Assembly (NCBI GenBank): GCA_002633005.1
Contig: NMRA01000257.1
Location: 154,731-218,730, forward strand
Length of the DNA: 64,000 nt
From: Phoronis australis
Lineage: Eukaryota; Phoronida; Phoronidae
Direction of reading: 5' to 3'
This document shows, in pieces, positions 53,641 to 64,000 of the stretch. Both the position numbers and the translations under genes were made by a program. The notes under the pieces are model-generated. The model ran no database searches. It had not been told where the DNA came from and saw only the letters and a list, made by a program, of their open reading frames with translations. The first letter of the stretch is position 1, and every line of letters starts with the position of its first letter.

Positions 53641-54650
53641 CGGGTAACGGCGTGTTGATTAAAGTTGAATAGTCTTAAGCTAAGACCGGAATTATTTAAA
53701 ACCTTTTGCTTGGGCCTCGTGTATGCTGACAAGTACATGACCTTCAAAGTTTGTAAAGGAAACACTATCATCAGTCGTGTTTAAGTGCTTTCAGTTGAAT
53801 TGCTCAAATTATTACTACGAGAGTTGGGTACTAAGTATTTGGACACCAGTTGCCGATAACTGAAATAGCCTACTGCCCATTCAACACGGATGGTGAAAAC
53901 TCGCGTGTTAACTCATTTTAGCTGCTATTTGTTTGTTCAAGGCTGCATAAAAATAACGTCCCTGCTACGAGACACTTATCAATTACTTGTTAATTTAGAT
54001 ATTTAATTCAGTTTTGGACTTGGATCTGTGATGTACCAATACAAAAACATGCACGACAGGTCATTTCCTTATTTAGAGTCACGAGTTAGAAATAATCTGG
54101 CTCTCACTTCCTTTAGAAGTGCATGACCACTGTCTGTATGATTATGAGGTTTACATCGTAATAGTATGAAAAAAATTGCAAATGTATTTATCATGTTATT
54201 ATGTTTTGAGATTTATTACAGTTTTATTTTGTCATCGAGGACACGCCTGCATGCTGGCCGTCAGAAAGTGGCATTGACTGGAATGTCAGTTAAGGGCAAC
54301 CCTTTGAGAACTTGAGTTGGGCTTCCTGTTGATTTATAAAGTTTACAACGTGAACAAGATAACTCATGCAGCCACATATAAGTTTTAAATTGGGAATTTG
54401 ATTGAGAAGCTGAGCAATTCTGGTTTTGAAATTATACGAGTATTTTTGTTTCAGTATTAGGCCTACTTGTTTCAGTATTAGGTCTACCAGGACACATTTA
54501 TTACAAATTCTCCGCGATCAAATTTATGTACGCCGTTACGTTAACCATGGCTGCAATTTTCCTTTTCAACATTGATGGACAAGTCATTTAGGCTGTCGTC
54601 TGCGATTCTTGTAACTCTCATGGTGCAAGACGTGTAATCACTGATTCTTG
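53641..54650. other. Intergenic, nothing recognised
   Basis: AT-rich; contains a direct repeat TTGTTTCAGTATTAGGYCTA twice at about 54447-54486. Confidence 0.4.
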
Positions 54651-54777
54651 CATAGGTGGATTTAGGGGGGCAGGGGGCGGCCNATTTTTCGAGCGCCTGT
54701 GCATACAATCGCGCTTTGCTCAATTTTCCGAGGCAACATGTTGGGTCCCCCCTTATGGTATCCTAGATCCGCCACTG
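54651..54777. mobile_element. hAT-like MITE with an N inside
   Basis: CATAGGTGGATTTAGG at the left, CCTAGATCCGCCACTG at the right, N at 54683. Same family as 40132-41289. Confidence 0.55.
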
Positions 54778-56509
54778 TCTTGTTAGAATATGCCAGCCTT
54801 CCAAAGATCAAAAATGAGACAGTGTTGTCTGCATGTGTAATTGCGAGAATCGACCATGGAAGACTTCACACCAGCGAAGCAGCGGATCAAACCAGCTTCC
54901 TTCGCGAGATTATTGTGCTTATGGAACTCGGACCTGGCCAGGCCAATAAGAAAGGAAACTTACAGCTACTTGACACTATGGTCAGAATCGAATGGCCGAC
55001 ATAGTTGCATATCAGCGTTTCAATGCACACAAGCACCAGTGATACCGCACCCTTTAATTTTCCGAATTGGCCGTCACCAGCAATTCTCTAGTAAATTAAG
55101 TCAATGACTGACAGTGCCTGCCTAGTGAGAACCAGAATCACTTAATAATAAAAACCACAAGATACAGCAGGATTGTTCATTTATATTTCATAAGGTAACT
55201 AAGGATTGCGCGCTACAGTTCACTTGTCAGTAAAAATTGTACATCTTGAACCATGATTATTTAATCATTTTCTATCAATAGTAGATTATACTCAAAGTAC
55301 ACCAATCTACAGACACATTACAAAAAACAATACACCACATTTACACAGTTATGTAGAATGTAAATGCATGAACCTGAAACCTATTTATCAAAGTCCTCGT
55401 GAACACCATTATCCTATCAAAAATAGTATTAGCTACCAATTATTTACCTAATAGTAATGCTCACAATAACTTCGCTAGCGTCTCTTAGTAGGCTGGTGTC
55501 CAGATATTAACCTTTATTGTAGGATGCATCAAAGCATGTTTAATAAACTGAATGTTTCAACAGAGGCGTTGGCCTTATCACCCTGTTAACCAGAGCAGAC
55601 TATACTTCAAAACAACAGTGACTTATGTTTTCTGCATAGCATCAGATACTCAAAACATATCTTCATCCTCAGTACTTGACAGGGCAGTAGGTGGAATAAA
55701 TTTGTAATGTACATGTAGTCACACTGATGATAATACAATACACTCAAAAGTACATCAATTTACATTTCAAAGAATAATAAACCATCGACTTAGTTAATAA
55801 AGTTGAACATTGAAGTCATTTGCTTGTAACAGTACTTCCCAAAGTCACATTGTGAGTATGTGTTTATCAGTTGTTGCAAAATATATACCATTATTACACG
55901 ACAGCTCGCGTAATGTACTACGAAGAATAGCAAGTTGTGTGATGCGACACTGAATTTACCGTGAAAGGCCATCAGGTTGCTGTTCTAGGCCTTTAAAACT
56001 CTCATCATTGTACGTTGTATTTTTCATAATAAACATTAAAAAGACTGCTGATCGTTATCCCTTGTTGAATTGTGAGATAGAATGAAGATAGATTGTGTTT
56101 GTGGAAACTGTAGCAAGAGAATAAGACTATTCATTTTCCTGCACAACATCAAATAAACATTGAAATGGCACAATGTGAAATTCATTACACAGAGTTCTAA
56201 TAGAAAAGCTTCGAGACCAACACAGAACACAGAAATTTTACCATCTGCCTCAAGCAAAGAATATATTTTAACCTGAACATAAATAAAATCGTTATTTCCT
56301 ACAGTTATGAGAAGTTGGATTCTCATTTAGTCATTAGTAATGGAGTGCACAAGAGACCTTAGGCCAAACATAATTTGCTAAGACGAGTCAACCTTCTAAG
56401 ACTGAACATATTTAGGAAAATTAGAGTGGTTTTAACATTTCAAAGTGGTGCTAACATCTAGAAGTGGTTCTAACATCTCAAAGTGGTTCTATACAACTAG
56501 TGTGTAATG
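54778..56509. other. Intergenic, 3' of USP B
   Basis: AT-rich; should contain the USP B 3' UTR on the minus strand. Candidate AATAAA complements occur but none is compelling. No other gene recognised. Confidence 0.35.
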
Positions 56510-56713
56510 TTATTGTTTTGGGACAATTAAAACTGGAGAGCCCAGGTGATGAAGCACATAGTCGCTCGTACTGCCCATGAACGTGCGGCGCAAGGTGTTC
56601 AAGCCACGACTGGCAACTACCACCAAATCCATCTTATTTTTCATGGCATACTCACAGATGTGTTGACCAACACTGGACGAGCCTTCATTCTCCATCACGT
56701 ACTTGAAGCTATT
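56510..56713 (-). CDS. USP B exon 4 (ATP loop, stop)
   Basis: Acceptor TATATTTGCAG. Encodes NSFKYVMENEGSSSVGQHIC, MDLVVVASRGLN and FMGSTSDYVLHHLGSP, ending in a TAA complement at 56510. Confidence 0.92.
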   Translation of the reverse strand, partial: NSFKYVMENEGSSSVGQHICEYAMKNKMDLVVVASRGLNTLRRTFMGSTSDYVLHHLGSPVLIVPKQ

Positions 56714-58542
56714 CTGCAAATATAGAAATTCAAATGAATGTTACATAGGCCACATTAACTATGATGTACGTTGGACAAAACAATTCAGAAAGCACTTCAA
56801 TGTCTCAAGTCTTCAAGCAAGGCTTCACTCTCACCCTCAGTATATGCGCATACTTAGGGCCATGCACCTTCATCCAAAACAATGTTTTGCATTTTGGTAC
56901 ACGCTTCACTTATACTGTTAAAAGTTTGAAAAAATGTAAGTTTGGTGTCATTCTAATGCGGTGAACACTTCGTTACTAAAACACCAAAAATTACAATTTA
57001 AACTAGACATGGCATCTTCCTCCTGGTCATGCTATGCAGAGTTTGAACTACTATAATACCTTTACAACTGGTGGGAAAAGATTTCAATTTACATATGAGG
57101 CGGCACTACACCAAACCCTTTGTAATAGCTACAAAGAAACTTCTATTGATTTATTGAGTGACCAATGAATGTAAAGAAGGAAGAAACTGTTTACCTTTAT
57201 TAAGGTTATGCAGGTGACCTTACAGAAAAGTTGGTATATTTAGCCAAATATCTATAACACTATCACAGGTTTCAAATCTTTTTCCGATAGCACAAAGTCT
57301 AGAATTTGATTTTTGGCTTTTACCAGCCTTTTGTTAATAAGGTCACATGACCATTTCTTTTTACTAAAATGAGGCAAAACGGAAATGTACGTTGATAGCA
57401 AAACAATGGTGTCAACAACAAAAATAAGGTCAAATTGTATTTGATATAAATGTTCGAGGTGAAATCTCAAAAATGCTGTTATAGAATTCAAAAGTAATAT
57501 TCTGTTTCCTTTTTATGCACCTAAAAAGTTTTTTCATGAACAAAAATTCTAGTTTTTGATAGCCCCTCATGAAAAAGTGGAACATTTTGAAAACAATTCT
57601 TATCAGCATTTTGAAGAACAGTGTATAAAGCATATTATCTGAAAGTTTCATTTGGATCCAATCGGCAGTTTCTGAGATATGATGTTCCAAAGTCAGCCAA
57701 ATTTTATACATTTTTCTAGGTTCCTTATGTAACCTTAACAGACAATTATTTGCTAAAAATGAGCAAGCTCAAAGGAAAGACTGCATGGCTGAACATGGAT
57801 CACTCAAACAATATGTCTGTTGCAACTCGTTTGATTCAAGTCACCTCAAAAATTTAAAATAAATGAGACAATCCTCTTATCACTCGGAAACCTAACTTCA
57901 TTCAGTGCAAACTTGACTCACAGCTGGAAGTTTAGCATTCCTCAGCAGGCTCGTGTACTTCTCTTCAATATCAGCCTCTTTCTTGTTATGGCCACTCATA
58001 ATTTTGGCCCACTCTTCATGTGGGACATTGAATGGAGCTATAAGAAATTGTAAATGGATTCAGGTTTGACTCTGCACAACTCAAACATGTGGCCAAAAAG
58101 TGAGACATGAAAGTGCCACATGTCATAAACAAACCCAAAAAGTGACGATTTGAGTCAAGAAGTTGCTTAGTTATTGAATAGGAATATGCACTTAAACCAG
58201 CAGTTTCATAACCACACTGTAATTAATCTCACACCATGGCAAGCTTGCTAGCATGTGTGAATCTTAACAACAACACTAGCTAAAAGCACTCCAATCTGCC
58301 AGTGATCTGTCATTGAATGCTGTCTGTTTTTGGCAAATCAATCCTAGAGCTATTTTTACACGGGGAACAGTTGTTACGGTGTGAGTTGTGACAATGATTT
58401 GCTCCACTTAAGTCGCATTTACACGACATGGTCACAAACTGGATCAGCATATTAAGTAATTTACACAAACACTGTCTGCATATGCTCGCATAAACAATAG
58501 CAAACTTTCAAACCATGTGAAATGTTAGCGGATAACTTGTAC

Positions 58543-58574
<32 letters not shown>

Positions 58575-60558
58575 GCTATTGCGCAAGCGCACTGAAATAT
58601 GTTAGTTTCCGCCCAGCCCCAGTTGTGTTTAGACGTGTAGTTGACACTGGAGCAACTGATCGAGTGCAACTCGCTCTACCTCTCACAAATGGGTGTCAAA
58701 AATGGCTGCCGTTGTGTCAACTACCTCTGTCACACACTTGCGCCCAATCAGCTGTTCCGTATTAAATGCTCCGAGAGAGTTCGGTTTTGTAATTGGCAAG
58801 AACAGGGCAGAAAACAAGAAAGAGTGTTTCAATCTTTAATCCAAACACTGCTATCTTAGTTAGTTAAATTACCCACAACAATATTAATCTAAACCTTCCA
58901 AGGAATCACCATTAAAGTCCTGTTTTATGAGACTTACTGCCAAATGAGAGTGCAGGTAGATGAGGTGGTTCAGAAATATGTAGCAGAGTTATGTTTTCCC
59001 CCTCTCGGTACATGTAGGTCAGATAGTCTGCAAAATACAGCAATGTTGATAATTCAAAGACATGTAAAGTTCATATCCCACAAAGATACAGTTACATGTA
59101 TATAAGGGTTACGTTTAACAGAATCCCAGTCTATACCATAGTTGCATGGTTTAACATCCCAGCACGTTTGGCTGAAAGTCCTCCCTAACTTTCCATGTTT
59201 TCCATTTGAATGCTGTAGTATTGCGTATTAGCATCTGGGCACATATTTTTTCAAAACATTTTTGACCCAGAACTTATTCCAAACCAGTTTTGCAAACACG
59301 GAGCTCACTCTTGGTATCAACTGCATGGTATGTTTGACATTTTTTTTATAAATAAACATTGCTTTAACAGTGTCTGTTTCACTTGACAACAATATGAGGG
59401 CGGGACTGGCATCTGCTCTGCTGTTCCTAAAAAACCCATTACGCCGTTCAGGATTTTTAGTGCTTTCAAAGCACATTATCAAATAATTTGCACACCTTAT
59501 GATGACTTGCATTTGGTTAGCAGTAGGTCCCATCAATGGTAAATTAGAGAAAAATTAAATGAAAGCCCATAATAGCTTTTTATATGTATTATTTGGCCAG
59601 ATAGACCGTGAAGATGAAAGACATGGTTTCTTCAGTAACAGGCCTTCCAATATACTGCAGAAAAACAGCAGGTTTAATGAAATAATTTCAATTAACTGAG
59701 CAGAACAGCACTGCCACCTAATCATTTGACTTCAATTGCGTTAATTTCCAGTCATGCTTTCGGCATACCTGTTCTGGTGTTTGCTCATTTCTTTGTGACC
59801 AGACCACCCATTTCCAAAATTTCTGTGTTAACCAGACAGCAAAGCAAAGCGTGTCACCATTTTTCATTCAATTACTTAATTATCGACTGCTTAAGTAACT
59901 GAAGCCATTTCTTTTTTAAATGTCACAGAATAAAGTTGCTAAAAACAAACTTGAAGACAAACATTCTTTGAATCCACATTTTACAAGTATGATACATGTT
60001 TCAAAAATTTGAACTTGCAAAAATGAAAAGATAGGGTTGACAGCACTTTTTAAAAAAATTACGAAGCCATTTCTTGATGTTCCAAAGATTACTAAGTTTC
60101 GATTATTGTTCAAAACACAATTAAAAGGTTACAGAAAAGTATGCGAAAATCTCATTGATTAAAACTAGAGGGAACTATACAAAACACAAAAAGGATCTTC
60201 AGGCCACGACGTGTCAATGTAATGTATCACCAAGCCAATAGAAAGACCTCAGTTTGCATTGAAATGAATACCGGTATACGTAAAACCATACTAGTTGTAC
60301 AGAAAACATTTTTTAATAAAAAAAAAAACACTGCTCTCCATTTTGCCCTAAGCAATAGTATAATTTGAAGACAAAAGAATCATTACGTTTTACTCAATAA
60401 TGAGTGTAGCATTCACAACTAACTGGATAAAGGTCATGCCAAATATTTTCCGCAACATTTTGGTGTACAGAGTTTAAATTCAGTGCCTTGAACTTACAGT
60501 TGAGTGCATGGTCAGCATTGTCACTGTTGTCAACAGCAATCAATATTTGTCTAGCCAT
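56510..60558 (-). CDS. Universal stress protein B (USP family), 4 exons
   Basis: Minus-strand exons 60498-60558, 58938-59027, 57922-58037 and 56510-56713 join (phases 1, 1, 0, identical to USP A) into 156 aa. It starts MARQILIAVDNSDNADHALN (strand 1 with the ATP-contacting Asp), then NITLLHISEPP (strand 2), a helix with MSGHNKKEADIEEKYTSLLR, and VVVASRGLNTLRRTFMGSTS, ending VLIVPKQ. The motif is A-x2-G-x9-G-S, so the first glycine of the ATP loop is replaced by alanine; nucleotide binding may be weaker than in USP A. An in-frame ATG 66 bp upstream (60624) would add 22 residues, but USPs start at strand 1 and gene A supports the shorter form. It is convergent with USP A across a 17-kb gap holding the Rho gene. 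Confidence 0.92.
57240..57740 (-). repeat. Dispersed about 0.5-kb repeat, copy in USP B intron 3
   Basis: GATTTTTGGC, ATAAATGTTCGAGGTGAAAT, AGCCCCTCATGAAAAAGTGG and CTGAAAGTTTCATTTGGATC match, with substitutions, the blocks at 45240-45509 and 45865-46124, and inverted at 27480. Confidence 0.55.
57922..58037 (-). CDS. USP B exon 3
   Basis: Acceptor TTCTTATAG, donor GCT|GTGAGT. Encodes PFNVPHEEWAKIMSGHNKKE and a charged helix ending LLRNAKLPA. Confidence 0.88.
58543..58573. repeat. (TA)n microsatellite
   Basis: About 15 TA units bounded by ACG and CGC, in USP B intron 2. Confidence 0.9.
58938..59027 (-). CDS. USP B exon 2
   Basis: Acceptor TATTTTGCAG, donor GGCA|GTAAGT. Encodes YLTYMYREGENITLLHISEP and PHLPALSFG. 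90 bp, against 99 bp for the two USP A exon 2 copies. I saw no second copy of this exon in the flanking introns. Confidence 0.88.
60498..60558 (-). CDS. USP B exon 1
   Basis: CATCAACATGGCTAGAC start; 20 codons plus T at donor AACT|GTAAGT. The split codon T-AC is Tyr, the same position and residue as in USP A. Confidence 0.88.
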
Positions 60559-61997
60559 GTTGATGGGGTTTAGTTGTGGTATCTTTAATATTGAGAACTG
60601 AAATAAAAAGTAATCAACTGTCAAACATGTGGACTATAACTCTGCAGGCTGAGCTAATCTTTTCAAGAACAACCACGCAGCACCTGCCCATACATAAACT
60701 TACATTTCAAATTTTCTGGGTGATACACTCAATTATGCCTACACATGCACAAAGGCCAGATAAAAAATTTATTTCACGAAACATGAGTGGACTCCATGAA
60801 AGTTAACAAGTCAATATCATTCTAACTGTGTTTGTTTCCCTGAAGTCCTAACACACAATGTAGATAAACAACAGCTGCAGCTGCAGAGCAGAAGTAAGTG
60901 AAAATACAATGAATCAATTCACCAATACAATACAATACAATATACCAGCAATTCGAGTCTCAAAGTTAACTAGCAACAAGTATTGTTTATTTTGGCTCAA
61001 AATAAGAATGACCTGAAATCCTAAGACTCACAGCCGGGATTCTATGGTAGTTTGTACCAGGTAGACACTTCTCCCAACAGGGCCCTTCCCTCTTCCAACA
61101 TTTAACCCTTCAACTGATAATATATCAGGAATCTCAAAGACATGGCAAAGCTGAAATACCCACCTGTAACAATACCGATAGGCCAAAATATAAAAAATAT
61201 CAAAACAACTTGCACAGATGGGACAATTCCCAACACTGCATTGACTAGGCCACTTCCAGGCCAACTCCCACGTGATATTTCAGCGGATTTCGCCCTCCTA
61301 TAGCCATGTCAATACTTAATCGTATGCCTTTCATACAAGCAAGATGTCCAGCCAACCTCAAGTTTCGAGCACGAACAACTTGTTACTTCCGTAGCCAATT
61401 CTGGCACGAAATTTTTTTGTGTCAACATGCATGCAGGCAACTCTACGCTTACGAGAAAGAAAACTTTTTGTCTGTCACAGCCAGCTCAGCATTTACAGGC
61501 ACCAAAAATTTCTGTTCCCCGAGCCAACTCCAAGCTTGTAGGAGGTGAGCCATGAAAAAATTTTTGTGCCAGTCTGTTGCAGTCCAAACTGATGCCTGCG
61601 ACAAACTTATTTGACGCATTTCAATTTGGCATAGGTTGGTGAGCCAAACTGATGCCTGTGCCAAACTGAAGCTACCATGAGTTCCCAAATTATGCAAGTG
61701 GTTTATGGATATTTTGATGGTAATCAGAACCCACAATTGACGACAATGAGTGCTTACTTATGCATGTTGTGTGGATTAATCACAAGGGGGAAGTGTTCAG
61801 CAAAACTATTACATACCACGCCGCACTCATTGTCATCAATTCCAGTTCTGGGCTGCAACACCCCTAGGCCCTATACCCTAAAACTTTTATCATTTTTTCA
61901 TCTTAGGACATCTGATTTCATATATTACAAACTTTGAAGGAGATTAACCCATCGGCACAGCAGTGGCTATCCTATAGGCCTTGACATTACCACCGAC
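60559..61997. other. Upstream of USP B, intergenic
   Basis: Includes an AATAC microsatellite at 60922-60944 and inverted partial repeats GGCACGAAATTTTTTTGTG (61402) and AAAAAATTTTTGTGCCAG (61555). A minus-strand frame at 61028-61264 has no recognised feature. The USP B promoter must lie here but cannot be pinpointed. Confidence 0.35.
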
Positions 61998-62268
61998 TCA
62001 ACTGGCAGTAGACGGTGGTTCTGTCCACAAAAGGCATACCGTCTCTATAGCTGGTAGTAGAGACGGTGGTACTGTCCACAAAAGGCATACCATCTCTATA
62101 GCTGGCAGTAGAGACGATGGTACTGTCCACAAAAGGCATACCGTCTCTATAGCTGGCAGTAGAGACGGTGGTACTGTCCACAAAAGGCATACCGTCTTTA
62201 TAGCTGGCAGTAGAGACGGTGGTACTGTCCATAAAAGGCATACCGTCTCTATAGCTGGCAGTAGCTCC
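61998..62268. repeat. 51-bp minisatellite, about 5 copies
   Basis: The unit contains GACGGTGGTACTGTCCACAA, AAGGCATACCGTCTCTATAG and CTGGCAGTAGA. As 51 is a multiple of 3, a repetitive frame is open on both strands (RDGGTVHKRHT on plus). Each unit border folds as ACCGTCTCTA ... TAGAGACGGT. It is probably not protein-coding. Confidence 0.9.
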
Positions 62269-62770
62269 TATGGGAGATTCATACTCCATAAGCTTTTCAG
62301 CGAATTATGCTTCACACTGATTAAAACCTCAAAGTTACATTGTTATGAGTACTTTTTATGCATACTAGTAGAGGGACATCTTACAGCTTGAATAGATTAC
62401 TCGCGGAATCAAACTTTTTCTTCGAGTAGTCCTTCTCTAAGTTGTCCAAATCAGCAAATGGCTATTTTTAACTCTAAGCGCATTTCTGGTAGGTGCAGTA
62501 AAAATAGAAGTGTGCCCTGTGCCAGTTTGCTATTTGGGCAACTGAACGAAGTTCTGCTCAAAGTAAAAGTTTGATTACGAGAGTATTTGTTCTAGTTGGA
62601 AAGAATGATAAGGACATCAACAGCGGCTCCTTAAGGACTGTCCCTCTATGCGCAATGTGACTTCACTGTTTTCATCAGTGTGAAGCATAATTCACCGAAA
62701 AGCATCTGGCGTATGAAGTGCCTGTGGAAGGTTCACCGTCTCTACAGCCACCTAGAGACGGTGAACTGTC
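61998..62770. mobile_element. Inverted-repeat element containing the minisatellite
   Basis: GAATTATGCTTCACACTGAT at 62301-62320 is repeated exactly in inverse at about 62668-62687, and the ACCGTCTCTA / TAGAGACGGT stem reappears at 62736-62764. Together these outline a palindromic element whose left arm was amplified into the array. A relative lies at 35354-35600. Confidence 0.5.
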
Positions 62771-63446
62771 AAGACGGAATGGAGTTCAACGCCACGAACG
62801 ATGAACAGCCATACTGCTGCATACGCCGGAATGATTCACGGATGCGAACTTATTGGTATTTGAAGTTTGCAACTTTGACTAGACCAAATTAGCGATGCGT
62901 GGACCATTAAGACATTTTATTTCTGTTAGTTATTACCCCCAGCACTCTAAAACTATACATATGAATGTGGATTACTAGTGCCGATCAATCAACAACACGA
63001 AACGAACAAATATTGAAGCTTGCCAGGCTATCGATCCCCTAGTTCTCCAACTGAACCCAAGTTGCGTGAGGTCTTATGGGCAAAATACGTACACCGATAA
63101 TCGCAACTCTGAAAATGAATTGAAGCAACATTCAACGACTTACTTAAAATCAAATAACTCGTAAGCTTCGCTCCCGCCCCTCGTAACAAGTTTGCCACCG
63201 ACGCGAAAGCCGATCCAAAATGAGCTTATGACCTATATACGGGTCCTTCGAAAAAAGCCCGGATTAGCTAGCAGGCAATGCAGTTTACACTCGTGAACTA
63301 AAGTCGGGTACAACTAAACCTGGCTCATTGACTCACAAACACCGCCCGCACTCATGAAACATGGCTTACATGTATGCATCCAAAACATTTCTCATTGACT
63401 TTTATGACTGAAGTCTGCGAAAAATTAAAAAAAATCATTAGCGGCT
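62771..63446. other. Intergenic, nothing recognised
   Basis: No gene-like frame or repeat seen. Confidence 0.35.
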
Positions 63447-63686
63447 CATGCCGCGGCGCACCCAGGGCCGGCCGGGGGGGGGGGGGGGGGNCAAAGTGGG
63501 CAAAAAGGTCCGCCTGCGAGAAACAGTAAGGCCAAGAAAATGAGATAAAAATCTACTAAACAAGCACAAACGCGCAATTCACGGTGGTGCGTCCGTTGTT
63601 TTTTTTTTTTTTTAGTAGTCCGCCGGCCCTGGGTCCATAACGTTAGGAATTCGAGCCCCCCATATTGAAGGCTGGGTGCGCGCATG
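63447..63686. mobile_element. MITE with CATGCGCGCACCCAG ends, copy 2
   Basis: Reverse-orientation copy of 30538-30783, sharing CGAGCCCCCCATATTGAAGG and AAAGTGGGCAAAAAGGTCCG. An extra inner inverted pair GGGCCGGCC / GGCCCTGGG is present, and a G-run ends in an N at 63491. Confidence 0.7.
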
Positions 63687-64000
63687 CCGCGGCTTGATAG
63701 ATATAGTCATCTTTGCCTTTAATCTCGATCCGACTGACCGACTGACGTACATCCGATCTTGTAGTGATCAGATAGCCGACGAGTCCGTCACGTACGCTAG
63801 ATCTGCTTTCCCGCAGCCTGTAAAGATGTCCGTAAAACTTAAGCATTAGTCAGATCACCCTCACTTAATTAAATATCTGGAAGTCTGGACCTTGCCCACT
63901 TACACGGGCAAAAGCCCCGCACTACTGAGCCGTTGTCGATCAGTAGTCATTTACCGTAAACTCACGGGTTAACGTCCATGTCCGGGTTAATGCCCATCCC
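63687..64000. other. Window end, nothing recognised
   Basis: Repeated GGGTTAACGTCCATGTC and GGGTTAATGCCCATCCC near the very end recall, loosely, the GGGTTACCGCCCA end of the MITE at 14297. Confidence 0.3.

Noticed and set aside
60559-60624. Longer USP B N-terminus from an upstream in-frame ATG
   Set aside because: The extra 22 hydrophobic residues are absent from USP A and from the family; the downstream ATG has a good context at strand 1. Not fully excluded.
61028-61264. 78-codon minus-strand frame with several cysteines, considered as an extra upstream exon of USP B
   Set aside because: No USP similarity, no suitable splice phase, and USP B is already complete.
61981-62391. 136-codon plus-strand frame
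   Set aside because: It is the translated 51-bp minisatellite, and the opposite strand is equally open.
63446-63685. Minus-strand frame with poly-lysine and poly-proline
   Set aside because: Produced by homopolymer runs inside the MITE copy at 63447-63686.

Overview
This is animal nuclear DNA. Genes are split into short exons by GT-AG introns, it is AT-rich, and it is littered with degenerate LINE, hAT-like, Kolobok-like and MITE remnants. Combining a TRPA channel with small metazoan universal stress proteins (USPs), which vertebrates and flies lack, points to a marine-type invertebrate (cephalochordate, hemichordate, echinoderm, mollusc, brachiopod or cnidarian). I cannot narrow it further. 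Five single N bases, two of them sitting between near-identical copies, suggest a highly heterozygous genome whose alleles were partly joined in tandem.

Layout. (1) Positions 338-28401, minus strand: a 5'-complete, 3'-truncated TRPA1-type ion channel. I resolved 21 exons whose phases join into one 949-codon frame, from the start Met through about 17 ankyrin repeats, the cysteine-rich linker, S1-S5, the pore and S6. The C-terminal exons lie left of the window. Its introns hold a 1.33 kb Kolobok-like transposon, LINE fragments, MITEs, minisatellites and several perfect hairpins. (2) 28.4-34.9 kb: intergenic, rich in short inverted-repeat elements. (3) 34867-39520, plus strand: USP gene A, 160 aa, with two homologous, equal-length, equal-phase versions of exon 2 only 35 nt apart, which looks like a mutually exclusive exon pair. 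(4) 39.5-48.7 kb: mobile-element debris and a duplicated block around an N. (5) 48784-49362, plus strand: an intronless, strongly atypical Rho-family GTPase with its own TATA box. (6) 49.4-56.5 kb: intergenic, with one long pre-miRNA-like hairpin. (7) 56510-60558, minus strand: USP gene B, 156 aa, with the same intron phases as gene A. The two USP genes are convergent. (8) 60.6-64 kb: intergenic, with a 51-bp minisatellite inside an inverted-repeat element and a second copy of a MITE also found at 30.5 kb.

TRPA1 channels detect electrophiles and noxious stimuli, Rho GTPases control actin, and USPs are ATP-binding stress proteins. Nothing in the sequence shows that these genes act together. 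The strongest items to follow up are the USP exon pair, the degenerate Rho switch residues, the intronic and intergenic hairpins, and the Kolobok derivative.
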